From Datisca glomerata (Eukaryota; Streptophyta; Magnoliopsida; Cucurbitales; Datiscaceae), in assembly GCA_003255025.1 (NCBI GenBank), contig QANY01004000.1, positions 620,001-684,000 of the forward strand: a stretch of 64,000 nucleotides of DNA, in the 5' to 3' direction. A program made the position numbers and the translations under genes. The notes below the pieces were generated by a model that ran no database searches, was not told the DNA's origin, and worked only from the letters and a program-made list of their open reading frames with translations. Positions 12,016-23,469 of the stretch are shown here, piece by piece; within the stretch, counting starts at the first letter, position 1; each line of letters starts with the position of its first letter.

Positions 12016-12330
12016 AATCAACGCATCAGAGCAGACTCCGAGCGAGAACATAAATTGAAGCGTCAGAGCAGGCTCCTAGCGAGAATGGAAATCAAATCGT
12101 CATTGCGTACCCCTAGCAAGAATTGAAATCGGTATCAGAGCAGATCCCTAGCGAGAATGGAAATAAGCGATCAAAGTGGACCCCTAGCGAGAATGGAAAT
12201 CGGTATCAGAGCAGACCCCTAGCGAGAATGGAAATCAAAGCGTCAGAGCGGACCCCTAGCGAGAATGAAAATCAGTATCATAACAGACTCTTTGCGAGAA
12301 TAATAATTAGAGCGTCAGAACTGACCATTG
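12016..12330 (+). repeat. Tandem repeat, about eight units of 38 bp
   Basis: The core CCCTAGCGAGAATGGAAATC recurs about every 38 bp with drift, preceded by a GTATCAGAGCAGA-type half. The 77-codon ORF across it (12123-12356) is a by-product of the repeat. The array sits about 200 bp before the 3' LTR. Confidence 0.8.
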
Positions 12331-12532
12331 ATTTGAACATGAGAATGAAACAATAGAAGAGAAAGCTCACGTAACCATCAAACGCACGTCATTCGATAAG
12401 ATAAATATTATTATTGTTAAGTTTTGCAAGTCATTATTATTGCATGTACCAATGAATCTAGTTTTGAAGATCGAGAAATAAAATCATTACACATGAATGA
12501 AGAGAGACTTCATCAAGTGTAATGAGGGCAAA

Positions 12533-13077
12533 TGAACAAGAATAATTCTCAGTGTTCGGCCACATCAGTGGAGAAGAAAAATAATTAAAGCAAATGTCAC
12601 AGAAGTAGTATGAGAATAGTTGAATTTGCCATGCTGGTAGATTTAAAGAACTTGATCTGGAGCTACTCGTCTAACCAAGATAGTTGAAGTATAAAAGTCA
12701 CAAAGGAAGTCATGAAAGTCAGAGAAATCAATCGAGGGAATCATCACCGTGGCAAAACTGGTAGCAATCACTACAACCGTCAGATATGCCACCCTACGCC
12801 AAATGATTCAAATTTAAAAAGTTTTTAATATTGATAAGCAAGACTCAGTTATTCACCTAAAAGATGAAGTAAATCATGAAATATAAACTCAATCTCAAAG
12901 AATATTCTGTTTATTCTCGCTTTATTTCAAGGATTAAGTTGTATTACAAGCCTATAAATACATGCCAAATTATAAACTGAAGGATCATCGAATACAAGCC
13001 ATTGCAAATTGCTTATTCTTGTGTTTATTTTCTCTACTCTTGATATTTCCTATTTTAGAGGGAAAAAATCTTTTGCA
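12533..13077 (+). repeat. 3' LTR of the gypsy element with polypurine tract
   Basis: It begins TGAACAAGAATAATTC and ends ...TTTTGCA, with a TATA box at 12953-12960. The purine-rich GAGGGCAAA just before it serves as the likely polypurine tract. It is followed by the target duplication ATTTC. Confidence 0.85.
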
Positions 13078-13776
13078 ATTTCCACTTGCAATTAGAATAT
13101 CAGGAAAATAATTATAGACTTTTTAGTAAATGCTAATATATATTTTTTTGAAAATATAATCTGAGTATTCTTTATAAAACTAGAAGCAAAGCAATACCAT
13201 GACCATGCAAAACGTCCATAAATTCCATGTTAAGGAAACTTACTTTTTAGTTTTATAGAGAATACTCTATGGGAAGCTATAGATTCTTTTGTTATTATTA
13301 TTATTCTTATTATTATAAGCATGTTGGATGGGAGCTTTCGATAATCTATAGGTTGTGTGCATAAATAATTATGATAATAATCTATAAAATAACAATAAAC
13401 TATAGCTTGGACTAAAAAATATCATAATAATTGTACAGCACCTTGAGTCTTTGACTGTGCTTCAAGTGAGCTGGAGCTTGTAATTTAACAAGCTTTTGTA
13501 TATGCCATTAAATCCGTATAATCTTTTTAGTTAAAAAAATCCGTATAATCTTTGAATTTTAGGCCATGCTTACCATATTTGGATTAAATAATTAGACTTA
13601 AGATATGTAATATGATGGGTCACACATAAATCTTCAATTATTTTAATTTAATAAATATTGAATTTAGATTGTAAATCTGAATCTCTAAGATTTTTAATCC
13701 AAATCTAATAAGTAAATATGTCATAATTTTAGTAAGTAAACATATAAGTTATCTATCTTAACACTAAAATGGATTG
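13078..13776. repeat. Segmental-duplication block A, between gypsy and Tat-like elements
   Basis: Paralogous to about 26621-27269. It is AT-rich, contains a (TTA)n-like run near 13300, and has no recognised gene. The right edge carries AATCT (13777-13781), the target duplication of the Tat-like element. Confidence 0.75.
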
Positions 13777-13781
13777 AATCT

Positions 13782-14491
13782 TGTCGTTACCGAAAATCTC
13801 AGTCGTGGGGCGGCATGCTATCTCCCTCCACATAGAGATTCTCTCTATCTAAAATATGCATAACACAAAGGAAGAACTCTAAAGATGAAGAGTCTCTGAT
13901 GCCCAAGTCAATATCTTGGAGAACAATTGATAGAGTTTCTCTTAGGAGAAAGTTGCATACCTTACACAGTCTGTAGATAGGGTATTTATACCTGGCCTTG
14001 GGAGAGGGATGCGTGTCGAATAAGATTCGGGTGAGGTGTCGGTCTTTGTTAAAATGACGAGTTGGGGACGACATTAAATGCCTTGGTCCCCAGAGCTGAC
14101 GTGCATTTAATGTCAATTTACCTTTAGTCCTTCCAGGCGTGGTGGATGTGACCGTTCGGTGGCTAACTAGACACTTCATCATGGCGATTTGAAGTCGATC
14201 AGTGCATGTTGCAAATGGGAAAATGCCACGTGGAGTGCTACTTCCGTCGAATAATGATGATGCCTAACACACGTGTAGCTGAGCTCCTACGTCAGACCTT
14301 CCCCTCAAGGACTCCTAGTGCACGTTGGTCAATGTTTCCCGAGCTCCTTTGGAGGTCGACTTGGTCAAGTCGATTCCTTCTCTTTTAGGAGTCCAGGTCT
14401 CCAATTTCTCTTCTTGGAGTTTAAGTGGAATCGTCTGTCGTGGCATGCCACGTGGTGCCGTGTCATTGGTAGTCTGCGAATACTCATAACA
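13782..14491 (-). repeat. LTR of the Tat-like element, copy A
   Basis: On the minus strand it runs from TGTTATGAGTATTCGC to ...CGGTAACGACA. It aligns with 27275-28013. TATAAATA on the minus strand (13983-13990) is its promoter box. The polypurine tract that should follow inward is degenerate (GTTACCCTCAGTCAAAG on the plus strand). Confidence 0.75.
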
Positions 14492-14840
14492 GTTACCCTC
14501 AGTCAAAGATTTAGTGGGTTCCATTCACCTGGTCTGAAGACTCATTTGTCCGAGGTTCTTTGGGATCGCCTCGTGGTGATCATTTTATTGTGGGCACACT
14601 TGTGGCCTTATTTCTCTTAAATCATTATTGTCCATTTCACTATATGTGAGGTAATGATGATTACATACGGATGCGTGAAGGGGAGGGCGAACGACGCGAC
14701 CTTGACTCTTCAATGTCTCATGTCATTCCTTCAAATTAGTGTCGCTTGAACATCTGAGCTCACCCCATTCCCCCATAATTGGACGTCATCCAGACGGTTG
14801 GTTCGACGTAACGGTCCTGATGGTCTCATGAGTTGGGGCC

Positions 14841-14848
14841 TATAAATA
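14841..14848 (+). promoter_or_regulatory. TATA box of the antisense ORF, copy A
   Basis: TATAAATA in the context GGGGCCTATAAATAGG, conserved at the same place in the other copy (28365-28372). It points toward the antisense ORF, opposite to the LTR promoter. Confidence 0.6.
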
Positions 14849-15199
14849 GGTGATCATATCCTTCATTTTCCCTCCAACATATCTGCCCCTGAGAGTCTTT
14901 AAGACCCTTTCTTTTGGAAATTCTTCGCCTAGTAGAGACGGGATTTACCATCCGTAATAAGCGACCTTTCTTTATTCATTCCCCGTCCTTGTCGTTATTC
15001 CATTTCCTTCAAGATGTGGCCACGCCTCCTACTAACTCGGCCTCACAAATTCTTTATCATTACCTTGGAAAACGCCCGCAGGTCATTTATTCCCCGTATC
15101 GCCATTCGTTTCTCGTCGCTGGTTCACCGTGGTAAGTCATTTTTTTCTTTATCTGAGTCTTTTCTTTTATCTTATTCTCCTCCTCCTCGTTGTTTAAAG

Positions 15200-16914
15200 A
15201 TGACTTAGGAAAGATCCGGAAGGATTACCATATCCATGATTACATCAACTGCAACTGCCTAAGGAGGGCGAGAAGGTTAGTGCTCTGAGACATGGGGGGA
15301 CTGCATAGTATCTGGCCTCATTAGAGTGAAGGTTGAGGCTCCCTCTACATTCTTTCCTAAGGGAGTGGTTCTCCTCGACGGGTATTGTCCTGGTCCAAGT
15401 CTTACCAACTTGTGGAGAACTCTGATTGGTTGTTAGGTGCTCTAAAGGTTGCGCCTCGACGAGGACTTGACTCTGGACGAGCTCGATTTCATGGTCCAGT
15501 TGAAATCCCCTCCCAAGAACAAGCGGTGGAGGTGCCTCCTCGTGGCCTAGGTTAGTATTACCTCAGCAGTCGTATTGGATAAGCGAAGGGAATCGCTAGT
15601 GGGATTCCTTACTGGTATAAAGACTAGAAGGACAGCTAATTCATGATTTCTGGGCTCTGGGATGACCATCCTGAGGATTCAGAGTCTGCGGTCTTCGAGG
15701 TCGCAAGTGAATTTGCATTTTCATAAGGGAGACCACCTACTTGTCATTCACCTCGGTCGCTTAATCTTTCCTTATTCTCGTTGCAGCTACCAAGAGGAGG
15801 TCAGAGGATTTTCCGTCTACCTCATGTGCAGGATTTCTTCTTTGGCCGAGCTCCCTGTTGAGGCTCATGCTTACTACACCCCTCTCAGGCCTGAGTTTTT
15901 TGTTTCAGGAAAACCTGTATTTGGACTCTCTAGAGGACGTTACAGCCACCTTCATGTCGAGACCTGGTTGGAGGATTCTCCTATTCGTATGAGTATAACC
16001 CTTAATCATTTTCCCACTTTTGTTGCTACCTTTTTCATCTTCCTTTCGAAATTGTGATTCCTTTTTTGAAGCAAAGGAAAGAACTCAACACCTCCAAGTT
16101 ATAGACGATGGAGGAGCTTTGTGCTAAGGTATTGGAGCGGTCGAAAGGGAAAACGCCCCCTTCTGTACCTCGCCCTTTCGCTCCTCAGTCTCTGGCTCCC
16201 GGGGCACCACCACCGATTCCATCTGTCCCTCCTCATTTTGGGTAAGGCCCGCTGCATCTTAAAGCTCCCTCTGGTCTTCTCGCCCTTCTGCTCCACCCCC
16301 AATAATTGCCATGTCCCCCCCTCCGAACAACTTGAGGTCCAGGCCCGAGCTTAGAATGAAGTAGCCAGGGTGCTAGATTGGGTGTCTAGGCACATCGATC
16401 CCGAGAGGGGAATTGCCCACCTCAAGGGGATCGGGGTGGGGTTCCCAAAAATTTTCACGAAGTACACCCTTGATGTTATTTCCAGCTCCAACTTAATACC
16501 TTATTATTATGCCCATATATGGTTCCTGGCTTATTTTCTCCTTTCTTTCGTAGATCTTGACCTTCAACACACTGATGTTAGTGCATTTAGGTTGCTGCGA
16601 AGACCAGCTACTGGAGGAGGCTACTCTAGATGAAAGGACCAGGGACTTCGCAACGCCTATGACAATGTCTAGTCAGAGGTTGGGAGTTTGAGGGGCCTCG
16701 AAGGGGGACTCGCCCGGTTTGAGAGGGGATTAGGTTGTACTAAGGCCGAGGCCGGCCAAATTGTTAATGCTCGTAGGAACTATGGGCTCAGCTATCCAAT
16801 CGGAAGAAGGTTGTTTCCAATCTTCAGTAGTAGGAGAACATCCTAAAGGACAAGATTCGGCTCCTGGAGGATAAGCTTTCTGGGGAGATCCATTCCAGAA
16901 CCCAAGCAGGAGAA
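15200..16914 (+). pseudogene. Antisense ORF of the Tat-like element, copy A
   Basis: Homologous to 28830-30720. The N-terminal codons are deleted, and the frame is broken by several indels and stops. Recognisable pieces are an RLDEDLTLDELDFM stretch and a VQLKSPPKNKRWRCLLVA stretch near 15475-15550, a middle open part (15662-16057) and the start of the coiled coil (16680-16914). Function unknown; same family as the antisense ORF at 28753. Confidence 0.55.
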
Positions 16915-18725
16915 GGTTGTCTACAATTTATTTTCTTCAAAATAAGTAAAAGATTTGAAAATCTAATAATTCTTTCATTCAATGGATATTATAAAACATT
17001 TAATTGTTAATGATTTTCATATCATCATAAATTAAATTGTTGAATGAATCTTCTAAGGGATTTGACAAAAAAAATCTTCAGAAGGAAGCTAATATTGAAG
17101 AATGAATGTAAACAACTGTTTTTTGGGTGATTTAGAAAATTATTTTCTTATTTAATAATTCTAGGAGTGCGAGGTTAAAAATATTCATCTCCATGACGGA
17201 ATTGTTCTCTATTTTTGTTTCTTCTAGTTATCATAGATAATTCTACGTTTTATTAATTAAATTACATGTTGGTTTTGCGTAAGAGATCTAGAAAAATGAT
17301 TTTTTATCAATAAACATTTTCCTTTCAAGCCTCACTTTAAATATAGAGAATAGAGTAATTTATAACAAATATGTAAAGAGTTTTGGAATAGCCCGATTTC
17401 ATTTATTATCAAAAGAAAAAAGGAACGAAATTTGCTAAATATGAAATTAGTAAAAATATAAATAATAAATATAGGATTATATGTATACATTAATAATGTT
17501 CGAAAATAGTATTTTATTGATTTATACCTAAATGGCAGGAGTTTTATACAAAAAGATGACACTTTAAAAATATTAATTTACCAATTATCTAAAAAAATGT
17601 CATGGATAATATAGTTAGTCCAGTTCACCTTTATTTTTTTGGATTACTAACAGTGACAAGTTTTAGTTTTCGGGATTTACATTTTTAACCAGGTCCAGTT
17701 GGAGGGTAGATTGAGGGGACTCGAGGGGGAACTCGCCCGGCTCGAGAGGGAATTAGGTTGCACTAAGGTTGAGGCTGACCAGATTGTTAACGCTCATAGG
17801 GAACTGGGGGCTCGGTTGTCCGATCGAAAGAAGGTTGTCTCCAGTCTTCAGCAGCAGGAGAACATTCTAAAGGATAAGAATCGGCTCGTGGAGGGTAAGC
17901 TTTCTCGGGAGATCCACTCCTGAACCCAAGCGGACAAAGGTTGTCTACAATTTATATTTCTTGAAAATAAGCAAAAGATTTGAAAATCTAATAATTCTTT
18001 CATTTAATGGATATTATAAAACATTTAATTTGTATTGATTTTCATATCATAATCATAAATTAAATTGATGAATGAATCTTCTAAGGGATTTGACAAAAAA
18101 AAAATCTTCAGAAGGAAACTAATATTGAAGAATAAATGTAAACAGCTTGTTTAGAGCGATTTAGAAAATAATTTTCTTATTCAGTAATTCCAGGATTACG
18201 AGGTTAAAAATATTCATCTCTATGACGGGATTGTTTTCTATTTTTGTTTCTTCAACATTTTACTAAATAAATGAAATGTTAGTTTTGCATAATAGATCTA
18301 GAAAATGTTTTTTTATCAATTAAAACATTTTCCTTTCAAGCCTCACTTTATATAGAGAATAGAGTAATTTATAACAAATATGTAAAGAGTTTTGGAATAG
18401 CCCAATTTCATTAACTACCAAAAGAAAAAAGGAACGAAATTTGCTAAATATTAAATTAGTAAAAATATAAATAATAAATATACGATTATATGTATCATTA
18501 ACCTTTAACGTATATACATTAATGATGTTCGAAAATAGCATTTTATTGACTTTATACATAAATGGCAGAAGTTTTATAGAAAAAGATGACACTTTAAAAA
18601 TATTAAATTACAAATTATCTAAAAGTATATTCAATGGATAATATAGTTAGTCCAGTTCACCTTTGTTTTTATGGATTACTAACAGTATTTGACAAGTTTT
18701 AATTTCCAGGATTTACTTTTTTAAG
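16672..18725 (+). repeat. Direct tandem duplication, two units of about 1.02 kb
   Basis: Unit 1 (about 16672-17692) and unit 2 (about 17693-18725) each consist of roughly 245 bp of coiled-coil ORF followed by about 770 bp of AT-rich DNA. The AT-rich parts start GTTGTCTACAATTTA at 16916 and 17940, an offset of 1024. They are followed by matching blocks such as CCTTTCAAGCCTCACTTTA. Unit 2 has about 20 extra bases near 18495. The AT-rich part is absent from the paralogous ORF at 30721. Confidence 0.85.
17693..17923 (+). pseudogene. Duplicated coiled-coil exon-like fragment
   Basis: An open stretch with heptad-like pattern: RGLEGELARLERELGCTKVE, IVNAHRELGARLSDRKKVV and LQQQENILKDKNRL, then a stop after EIHS. 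It is a second copy of the coiled-coil segment of the antisense ORF (compare 16680-16914 and 30500-30720) and is bounded by ...AACCAG on the left and AAAGGTTGTC on the right. It has no start or domain of its own. Confidence 0.6.
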
Positions 18726-18829
18726 ATTGGATCATTTGAACTAACTTTACATCCTCTCCCCCCAAAAAAAGTTTTATATATGAGATTTAGAAAATAAGTT
18801 TTATATGATTGGTTGTACGTGAACAATCA
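18726..18829. other. Spacer between tandem duplication and copia element
   Basis: About 100 bp of unassigned AT-rich DNA with a C-run near 18756. The outer end of the copia LTR is not clearly marked here. Confidence 0.4.
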
Positions 18830-19555
18830 ATCACGGTATTACGGTAGTAACATTAATCATTATCTCTTAATCTTTAAGTATCATTAATTTACTAATAAAT
18901 GATTAATTTATAATCTATTATAAATTTGTACTCAATAACCATTTAGTTTCAGAATTAACACTTAAGGGAACCAATATACGATTCGTTAAGAAAGCTTGGA
19001 TTCCAAATCTTGTAAGATCATGTTCCCAGCCATCCATAGCATGTTTTACAAACAAACCTTAACGAGTGAATCTAAATATCCAGTAGACAAGCATAAGAGT
19101 TCATAACTACTCAGCATTCAGACTAATCTACATATGATCATCAGATTTATGTGTATTAAATCTTTATAATAAACGATAAGTTAATAAAAATATTAATTCA
19201 CATCGGTTTTGTCACATATAATCTTATTATATAAAGTACATTTACTAAGATGTTTATCCACATCAATGATCTGGATAGATCAGATGCATTCATAATGTTT
19301 AGTGAACCGTATTGGCAGCCATTAATTAAAGATTTTATACTTCAATATGTTACTGACAATTTTATTCATTATCTATGATGTTAATCCTCTCGTACTAATA
19401 CAAGATCATACTCTCATTAATGAATATGAAATTTTTATGTATTTATATAAATTATTCATCAATAATTTAAAAGAACAATTATAAAAAATTGTAATTTCAT
19501 TAAATTTTATATTAAAATATCAATACACATGCTTTGAGGGTATTACCCCCAACAA
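18830..19555 (-). repeat. 3' LTR of the copia element (outer end lost)
   Basis: About 720 bp aligns with 50400-51121 on the same strand. The solo LTR extends further, so the outer end here is missing. On the plus strand the inner end reads CTTTGAGGGTATTACCCCCA. Confidence 0.75.
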
Positions 19556-20402
19556 TCTTCCACTTGCCCTAAAACAAATGTGGCATCTCTCTCAACCTCA
19601 TGTTTCGTACATGACCCACAAATGACTTCGTATAAAGTGTCTTGGTAAAAGAATCAGTCAGGTTCTAATTTGAAGATATCTTCATAACAGTCACATCCCC
19701 TCGAGGCATGATCTCTCTTACAAGATGATATTTCATCTATTTGTGCTTGCCCTTCTTATGACTCCTCGATTCTTTGAAATTAGTGATCGCCCCACTGTTG
19801 TCACAGTATAGGATCAGTGGCTTGTCCATATCTAAAATTACTTCCAGATCAGTATAAAACTTTCTGAGTCATACCGCTTCTTTTGCAGCTTCACAAGCTG
19901 CTATATATTCGGCTTCCATAGTGGAATATGCAATATTGGATTGTTTAGTACTTCTTCAGACTATAGCTCCTCCACCTAAAGTGAATACTGATCCACACGT
20001 TGACTTTGAACTGTCTCTATCTGATTGAAAATCAGAATCAGTATATCCAGTAGAATTCAGGTCTCCACCTGAATACAAGCATATATTTTTTCGTTCTCCA
20101 AAGATACTTGAGAATGTGATTTACAGCAATCCAATGTTCAAACCTGGATTTGATTGATAATGACTGACAATTCCCACCGCATAACAGATGTCCGGTTTCA
20201 TACACAACATGACATACATGAGACTACAAACAGCTGAAGTATAAGATACATTTCTCATATTCTCTTCCTTTTGAGGTGTCTTAGAACATTGCTCCTCGCA
20301 GAGGATAATTTCATACATGGTCGGTAGTTGACCTTTCTTGGAATTCTCCATAGAGAATCTCTCCAACAACTTATCAATATAAGATGCATGAGAAAGTGTC
20401 AA
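19556..20402 (-). pseudogene. copia RNase H remnant
   Basis: On the minus strand, after SLMYVMLCMKPDICYAVGIV (the RT/RNase H connection), the frame continues with stops through AAKEAVWLRKF, LILYCDNSGAITNF and SRSHKKGKHK, the usual Ty1/copia RNase H end. It is dead because of stops at 20120 and beyond. Confidence 0.75.
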
Positions 20403-21377
20403 GAGCTTGTTATTTCTATCGCTTAGGATTTAGATGCCTAGAACATAGCTTGTCTCTCCCAAATATTTCATTTGAAATTTCTCACCTAATCATTTCTTTA
20501 CCGTCGACAAAGTTTCTACATCATTCCTAATGAATAGAATATTATCAACATAAAGAACAAAGAAAATCATTATCTTGTCTTTGATGTATTTATAAACACA
20601 AGTTTCGTCAATATTTTTCTCGAAACCAAATGATTTAATAATCTCATCAAAGATAAGATTCCAAGATCTAGATGCTTACTTTAATCCATAAATAGATTTA
20701 AACAACTTGCATACTTTCTTATCTTTCCCCTTTTCACGAACCCTTCTAGTTGCATCATATAGATTCTTTCTTCAATAAAACCATTTAGAATGACGTCAAT
20801 TTTCCATATTTCATAGTCTAAACTAGCGGCACTGGACAAAATGATGTGAATGGATTTTAGCATGGCAACATGGAAGAATGTCTCTTCATAATCGACTCAT
20901 TCCCTTTGTGTATAGCCCTTGGTTACCAACCAGACTTTGAATGTCTCTACATTTACATTCAATGGGTCTAACATCTTAAGGTGGATCTACAAGTTCTGAG
21001 ACGAAATTGGAATATATCGATTCCATTTCCTGGTTCATGGCATCTTGTCATTTCTCCTTTTCTGGATCGTCCTTATCAATGTTAGACACTAGAACATATG
21101 TCTCTAGTTCATAACGAATAGGTTCTCTTACAACCCTTCCACTATGACGTTTCACCGGGATTTCCTGAACATAAACAGTGGTTTTTGTGGTTTGCCGTTT
21201 ATCAGTTGATGATGAAAGTGATCTCATCTCATCAGACGCTAATTCTTCGAGAACTAACTTTGCTTCGAGGTTTGTAGTTTTCCATATAGTTGTGTTCAAG
21301 GAGTGTAATATTTTTCGATACAGACACCTTTTGATCCTTATGACTATAAAAGTACCTACTTTTAGTCTTTGGAGCAT
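20403..21377 (-). pseudogene. copia reverse transcriptase remnant
   Basis: Pieces in different frames. The linker before RT ends ...EPIRYELETYVLV; DYEIWKIDVILNGF follows with about four residues deleted from the usual DVKTAFLNG box; then CVYKYIKDK and the catalytic box. In the catalytic box the codons GAT AAT near 20546-20553 give YVDN instead of YVDD, so the second catalytic Asp is lost. Together with several stops the enzyme is inactive. Confidence 0.8.
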
Positions 21378-21424
21378 AACCTACAAATATACAAACTCCT
21401 TGAGTCTAACTTTCCAGTTTTCAG

Positions 21425-22130
21425 TTAAAGAACGTGAGCTGGACACCCCCATATACGAAAATGACTCAAACTAGGTTTGCAACCATTCCATAACTCTAAA
21501 AGTGTCTTACTTACAGACTTAGAAGGCACTACATTCAAAATGTAAGATGTCGTTTGAAGTGCATATCCCGAAAATGTGAGTGGTACTGATGAGTAGCTTA
21601 ACATCGACCTAACCATATCCAATAAGGTTCGGTTTCTCCTTTCTGAAACACCATTTTGTTATGGTGTTTCTGGTGATGTGAGTTAGGATAGGATGCCATA
21701 CTCCAGCAGGTAATCCTTAAATTCTAAATCCAAGTATTCATCTCCTCGATCTGATTAATGTATTTTTAATAATTTATCTAATTACTTTTCAGCTTTAGTT
21801 TTGAAATCCTTATACTTTTAAGTTTCAAAATTTACATGCATTAGGAAAGTATAATCATATCTTAAGTAATCGTCAATAAAAGTAACGAAATACTCATACT
21901 CACCTCTAGCTTGTATATTGATCGGTCCATAGACATCACTGTATACCAGCTCAAATGGTTCCTTGGCTCTTTGACCCTTTCTAATAAAAAGTCACTTGAT
22001 CAGTTTACCTTCTAGACAAGATTCACAAACAGGAAAAGTTCAAACTTTTAAATCTCTTTATTAAACTGTTCAATCTATCTAAATTAATATGTCTTAACTT
22101 AAGATGTCATAAATATATGTTATCATCATC
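21425..22130 (-). pseudogene. copia integrase remnant
   Basis: Only the C-terminal part is readable as one frame (21622-21425): MDMVRSMLSYSSVPLTFSGY, then ILNVVPSKSVSKTLLELWNG and HFRIWGCPAHVL, which is the typical copia integrase region. The core upstream (to about 22130) is full of stops. Confidence 0.75.
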
Positions 22131-22145
22131 ATGAGAATCTTTTTG

Positions 22146-22538
22146 TCATTTGTTACTTTTAGCATTTGCTACTTTAAATAATTCAGAATTATTTAACGTG
22201 CGTTCATTCGATTTAAGCATATACAGTATGTTCGATACTTTAGCATGAAAAATATTAAATTCATTCTTTGAAATAATAAACTCATTATAAATTAAATAAA
22301 CTTCAAAAAATTGTTCATGTAATAACGAAAGAGAAATCAAATTTCTCAAAAATCTAGGAATATAAAAAACATCGCTCAAAACTAAATAATCATTTTCAAA
22401 ATTAAGATGGACTATCCCCAATGCTTTTGTTGACATGAGCGCACCACTACAAACTCTCATAATGATCTCGTCATCAGCCAAATTCCTTGACAAACCAAGC
22501 ATTTGCAAAGAAGAACATATAACGATTATATGTATCAT
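22146..22538 (-). pseudogene. copia protease/GAG-pre-integrase remnant
   Basis: An open stretch with SSLQMLGLSRNLADDEIIMR, ALGIVHLNFENDYLVLSDVF and YIPRFLRNLISLS, typical of the region between protease and integrase. The protease DSGA motif expected about 15 residues before SSLQ is absent. In its place lies AT-rich sequence nearly identical to a piece of the tandem duplication at 18482 (see findings). Confidence 0.7.
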
Positions 22539-22651
22539 AACCTTTAATGTATATACAAACTCTCATATTCCACTAAACAAGCTTCAAGTACAAGTAAATC
22601 ATATTAACATTTTTTTTTCAACTCGGAGAGATACTAGTTATAGTTTCTCTT

Positions 22652-23461
22652 CTAATGACCTTCAACCCCATAATAGAAACATTTTTCCTTGGGCTTGTTG
22701 TCATTCTTGTTCTTCTTGGGTTTCTTCCCTTTCTTGTTTTTACCTTTGCCCTTACTATTGATCTTCTTCCTCTTGTTACTTTTAACAACATTGGAAGAAG
22801 GCTTTTGCTTGACAACATTTACCTCGTCCTCTTTGGTCATAGTCTTATTGAGTGACTCAAAAGTTTGCAGTTCATTCAACAATTGAGTTATGTTGAATTG
22901 CAACTTGTTCATAACATAGTTGGTGGTAAACGTAGAAAAAGTAGGTGTGAGCGATTCAAGTATAATGCTGACTTGAGTTCGTTCATCAATGGCTGTCCCG
23001 TGTACTTCTGGCGCAAGCATTATGTTGATCATGTTTAAAACATGTTCACGTACAGAAGTGACTTTCTTCATCTTGGTCGTCATGTAGCTCCTGCTAGCCT
23101 CATGATGACTTTGATCAGACTGATGCCCAAACATCGCCTATAGAGGTTCCGTAATCTCATAGACAGTCTCCATGCTGTCATGCTTGGTTCTCAGAACAGC
23201 ATTCACAAGCATGTAGCGCTTAGCTCTGTTGTTGTATTGAATCCAAGCATCAAACTTGTCCCTAACATTCTTATCGACATTGGCAGCGGGTTTCTCAGGA
23301 CATTCCTCAGTATGAACAAATTTGTGATTCTCACAAATTAGCATCAAGTTTAAATTTGATTTCCATCTTATGAAATTGTCACCATTCAATTTCTTAAGTG
23401 CAAGTAAAGCAGTAATAGAGTTGCCCATGGTAGACATAATAATAACTGAAAAATAAAACAT
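22652..23461 (-). pseudogene. copia gag remnant
   Basis: Two stretches in one frame are split by a single stop at 23140-23138. The first has LLALKKLNGDNFIRWKSNLN (UBN2/retrotransposon gag start). The second has HVLNMINIMLAPEVHGTAID, FTTNYVMNKLQFNITQLLNE and a Lys-rich stretch, and ends in CFYYGVEGH, a zinc knuckle whose second Cys is Tyr. The likely start is MGNSITALLAL at 23428. Confidence 0.8.
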
Positions 23462-23469
23462 ACATAATT

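Larger units (their letters stand above)
2759..13077 (+). mobile_element. Decayed full-length Ty3/gypsy LTR retrotransposon (Tat-like)
   Basis: Two LTRs of about 545 bp (2759-3300 and 12533-13077) enclose gag, RT, a second (archaeal-type) RNase H, integrase and a 3.8-kb 3' region. Each LTR begins TG and ends CA. The target duplication is ATTTT (2754-2758) versus ATTTC (13078-13082). The empty site, single ATTTC at 26621-26625, is preserved in the paralogous block. The extra RNase H before the integrase, the long 3' region with tandem repeats and an antisense ORF match the Tat/Ogre/Grande branch of plant Ty3/gypsy elements. All coding parts carry stops and frameshifts, so the copy is not autonomous. 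Confidence 0.88.
13782..16914 (-). mobile_element. Tat-like LTR element, copy A, truncated
   Basis: It has the same insertion point as the complete copy at 27275-33887: both are preceded by GATTGAATCT, so they were duplicated together with flanking DNA rather than inserted twice. It has the 3' LTR (13782-14491) and the antisense ORF, but nothing beyond 16914, where similarity stops and an AT-rich intron-like sequence begins. Element orientation is minus, inferred from the polypurine tract and the sense protease of the other copy. Confidence 0.75.

Noticed and set aside
12123..12356. 77-codon ORF in the gypsy 3' region
   Set aside because: It consists of translated 38-bp repeat units.
22618..22886. 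Hydrophobic plus-strand ORFs opposite copia gag
   Set aside because: They mirror the Lys-rich gag stretch on the other strand and are not membrane proteins.
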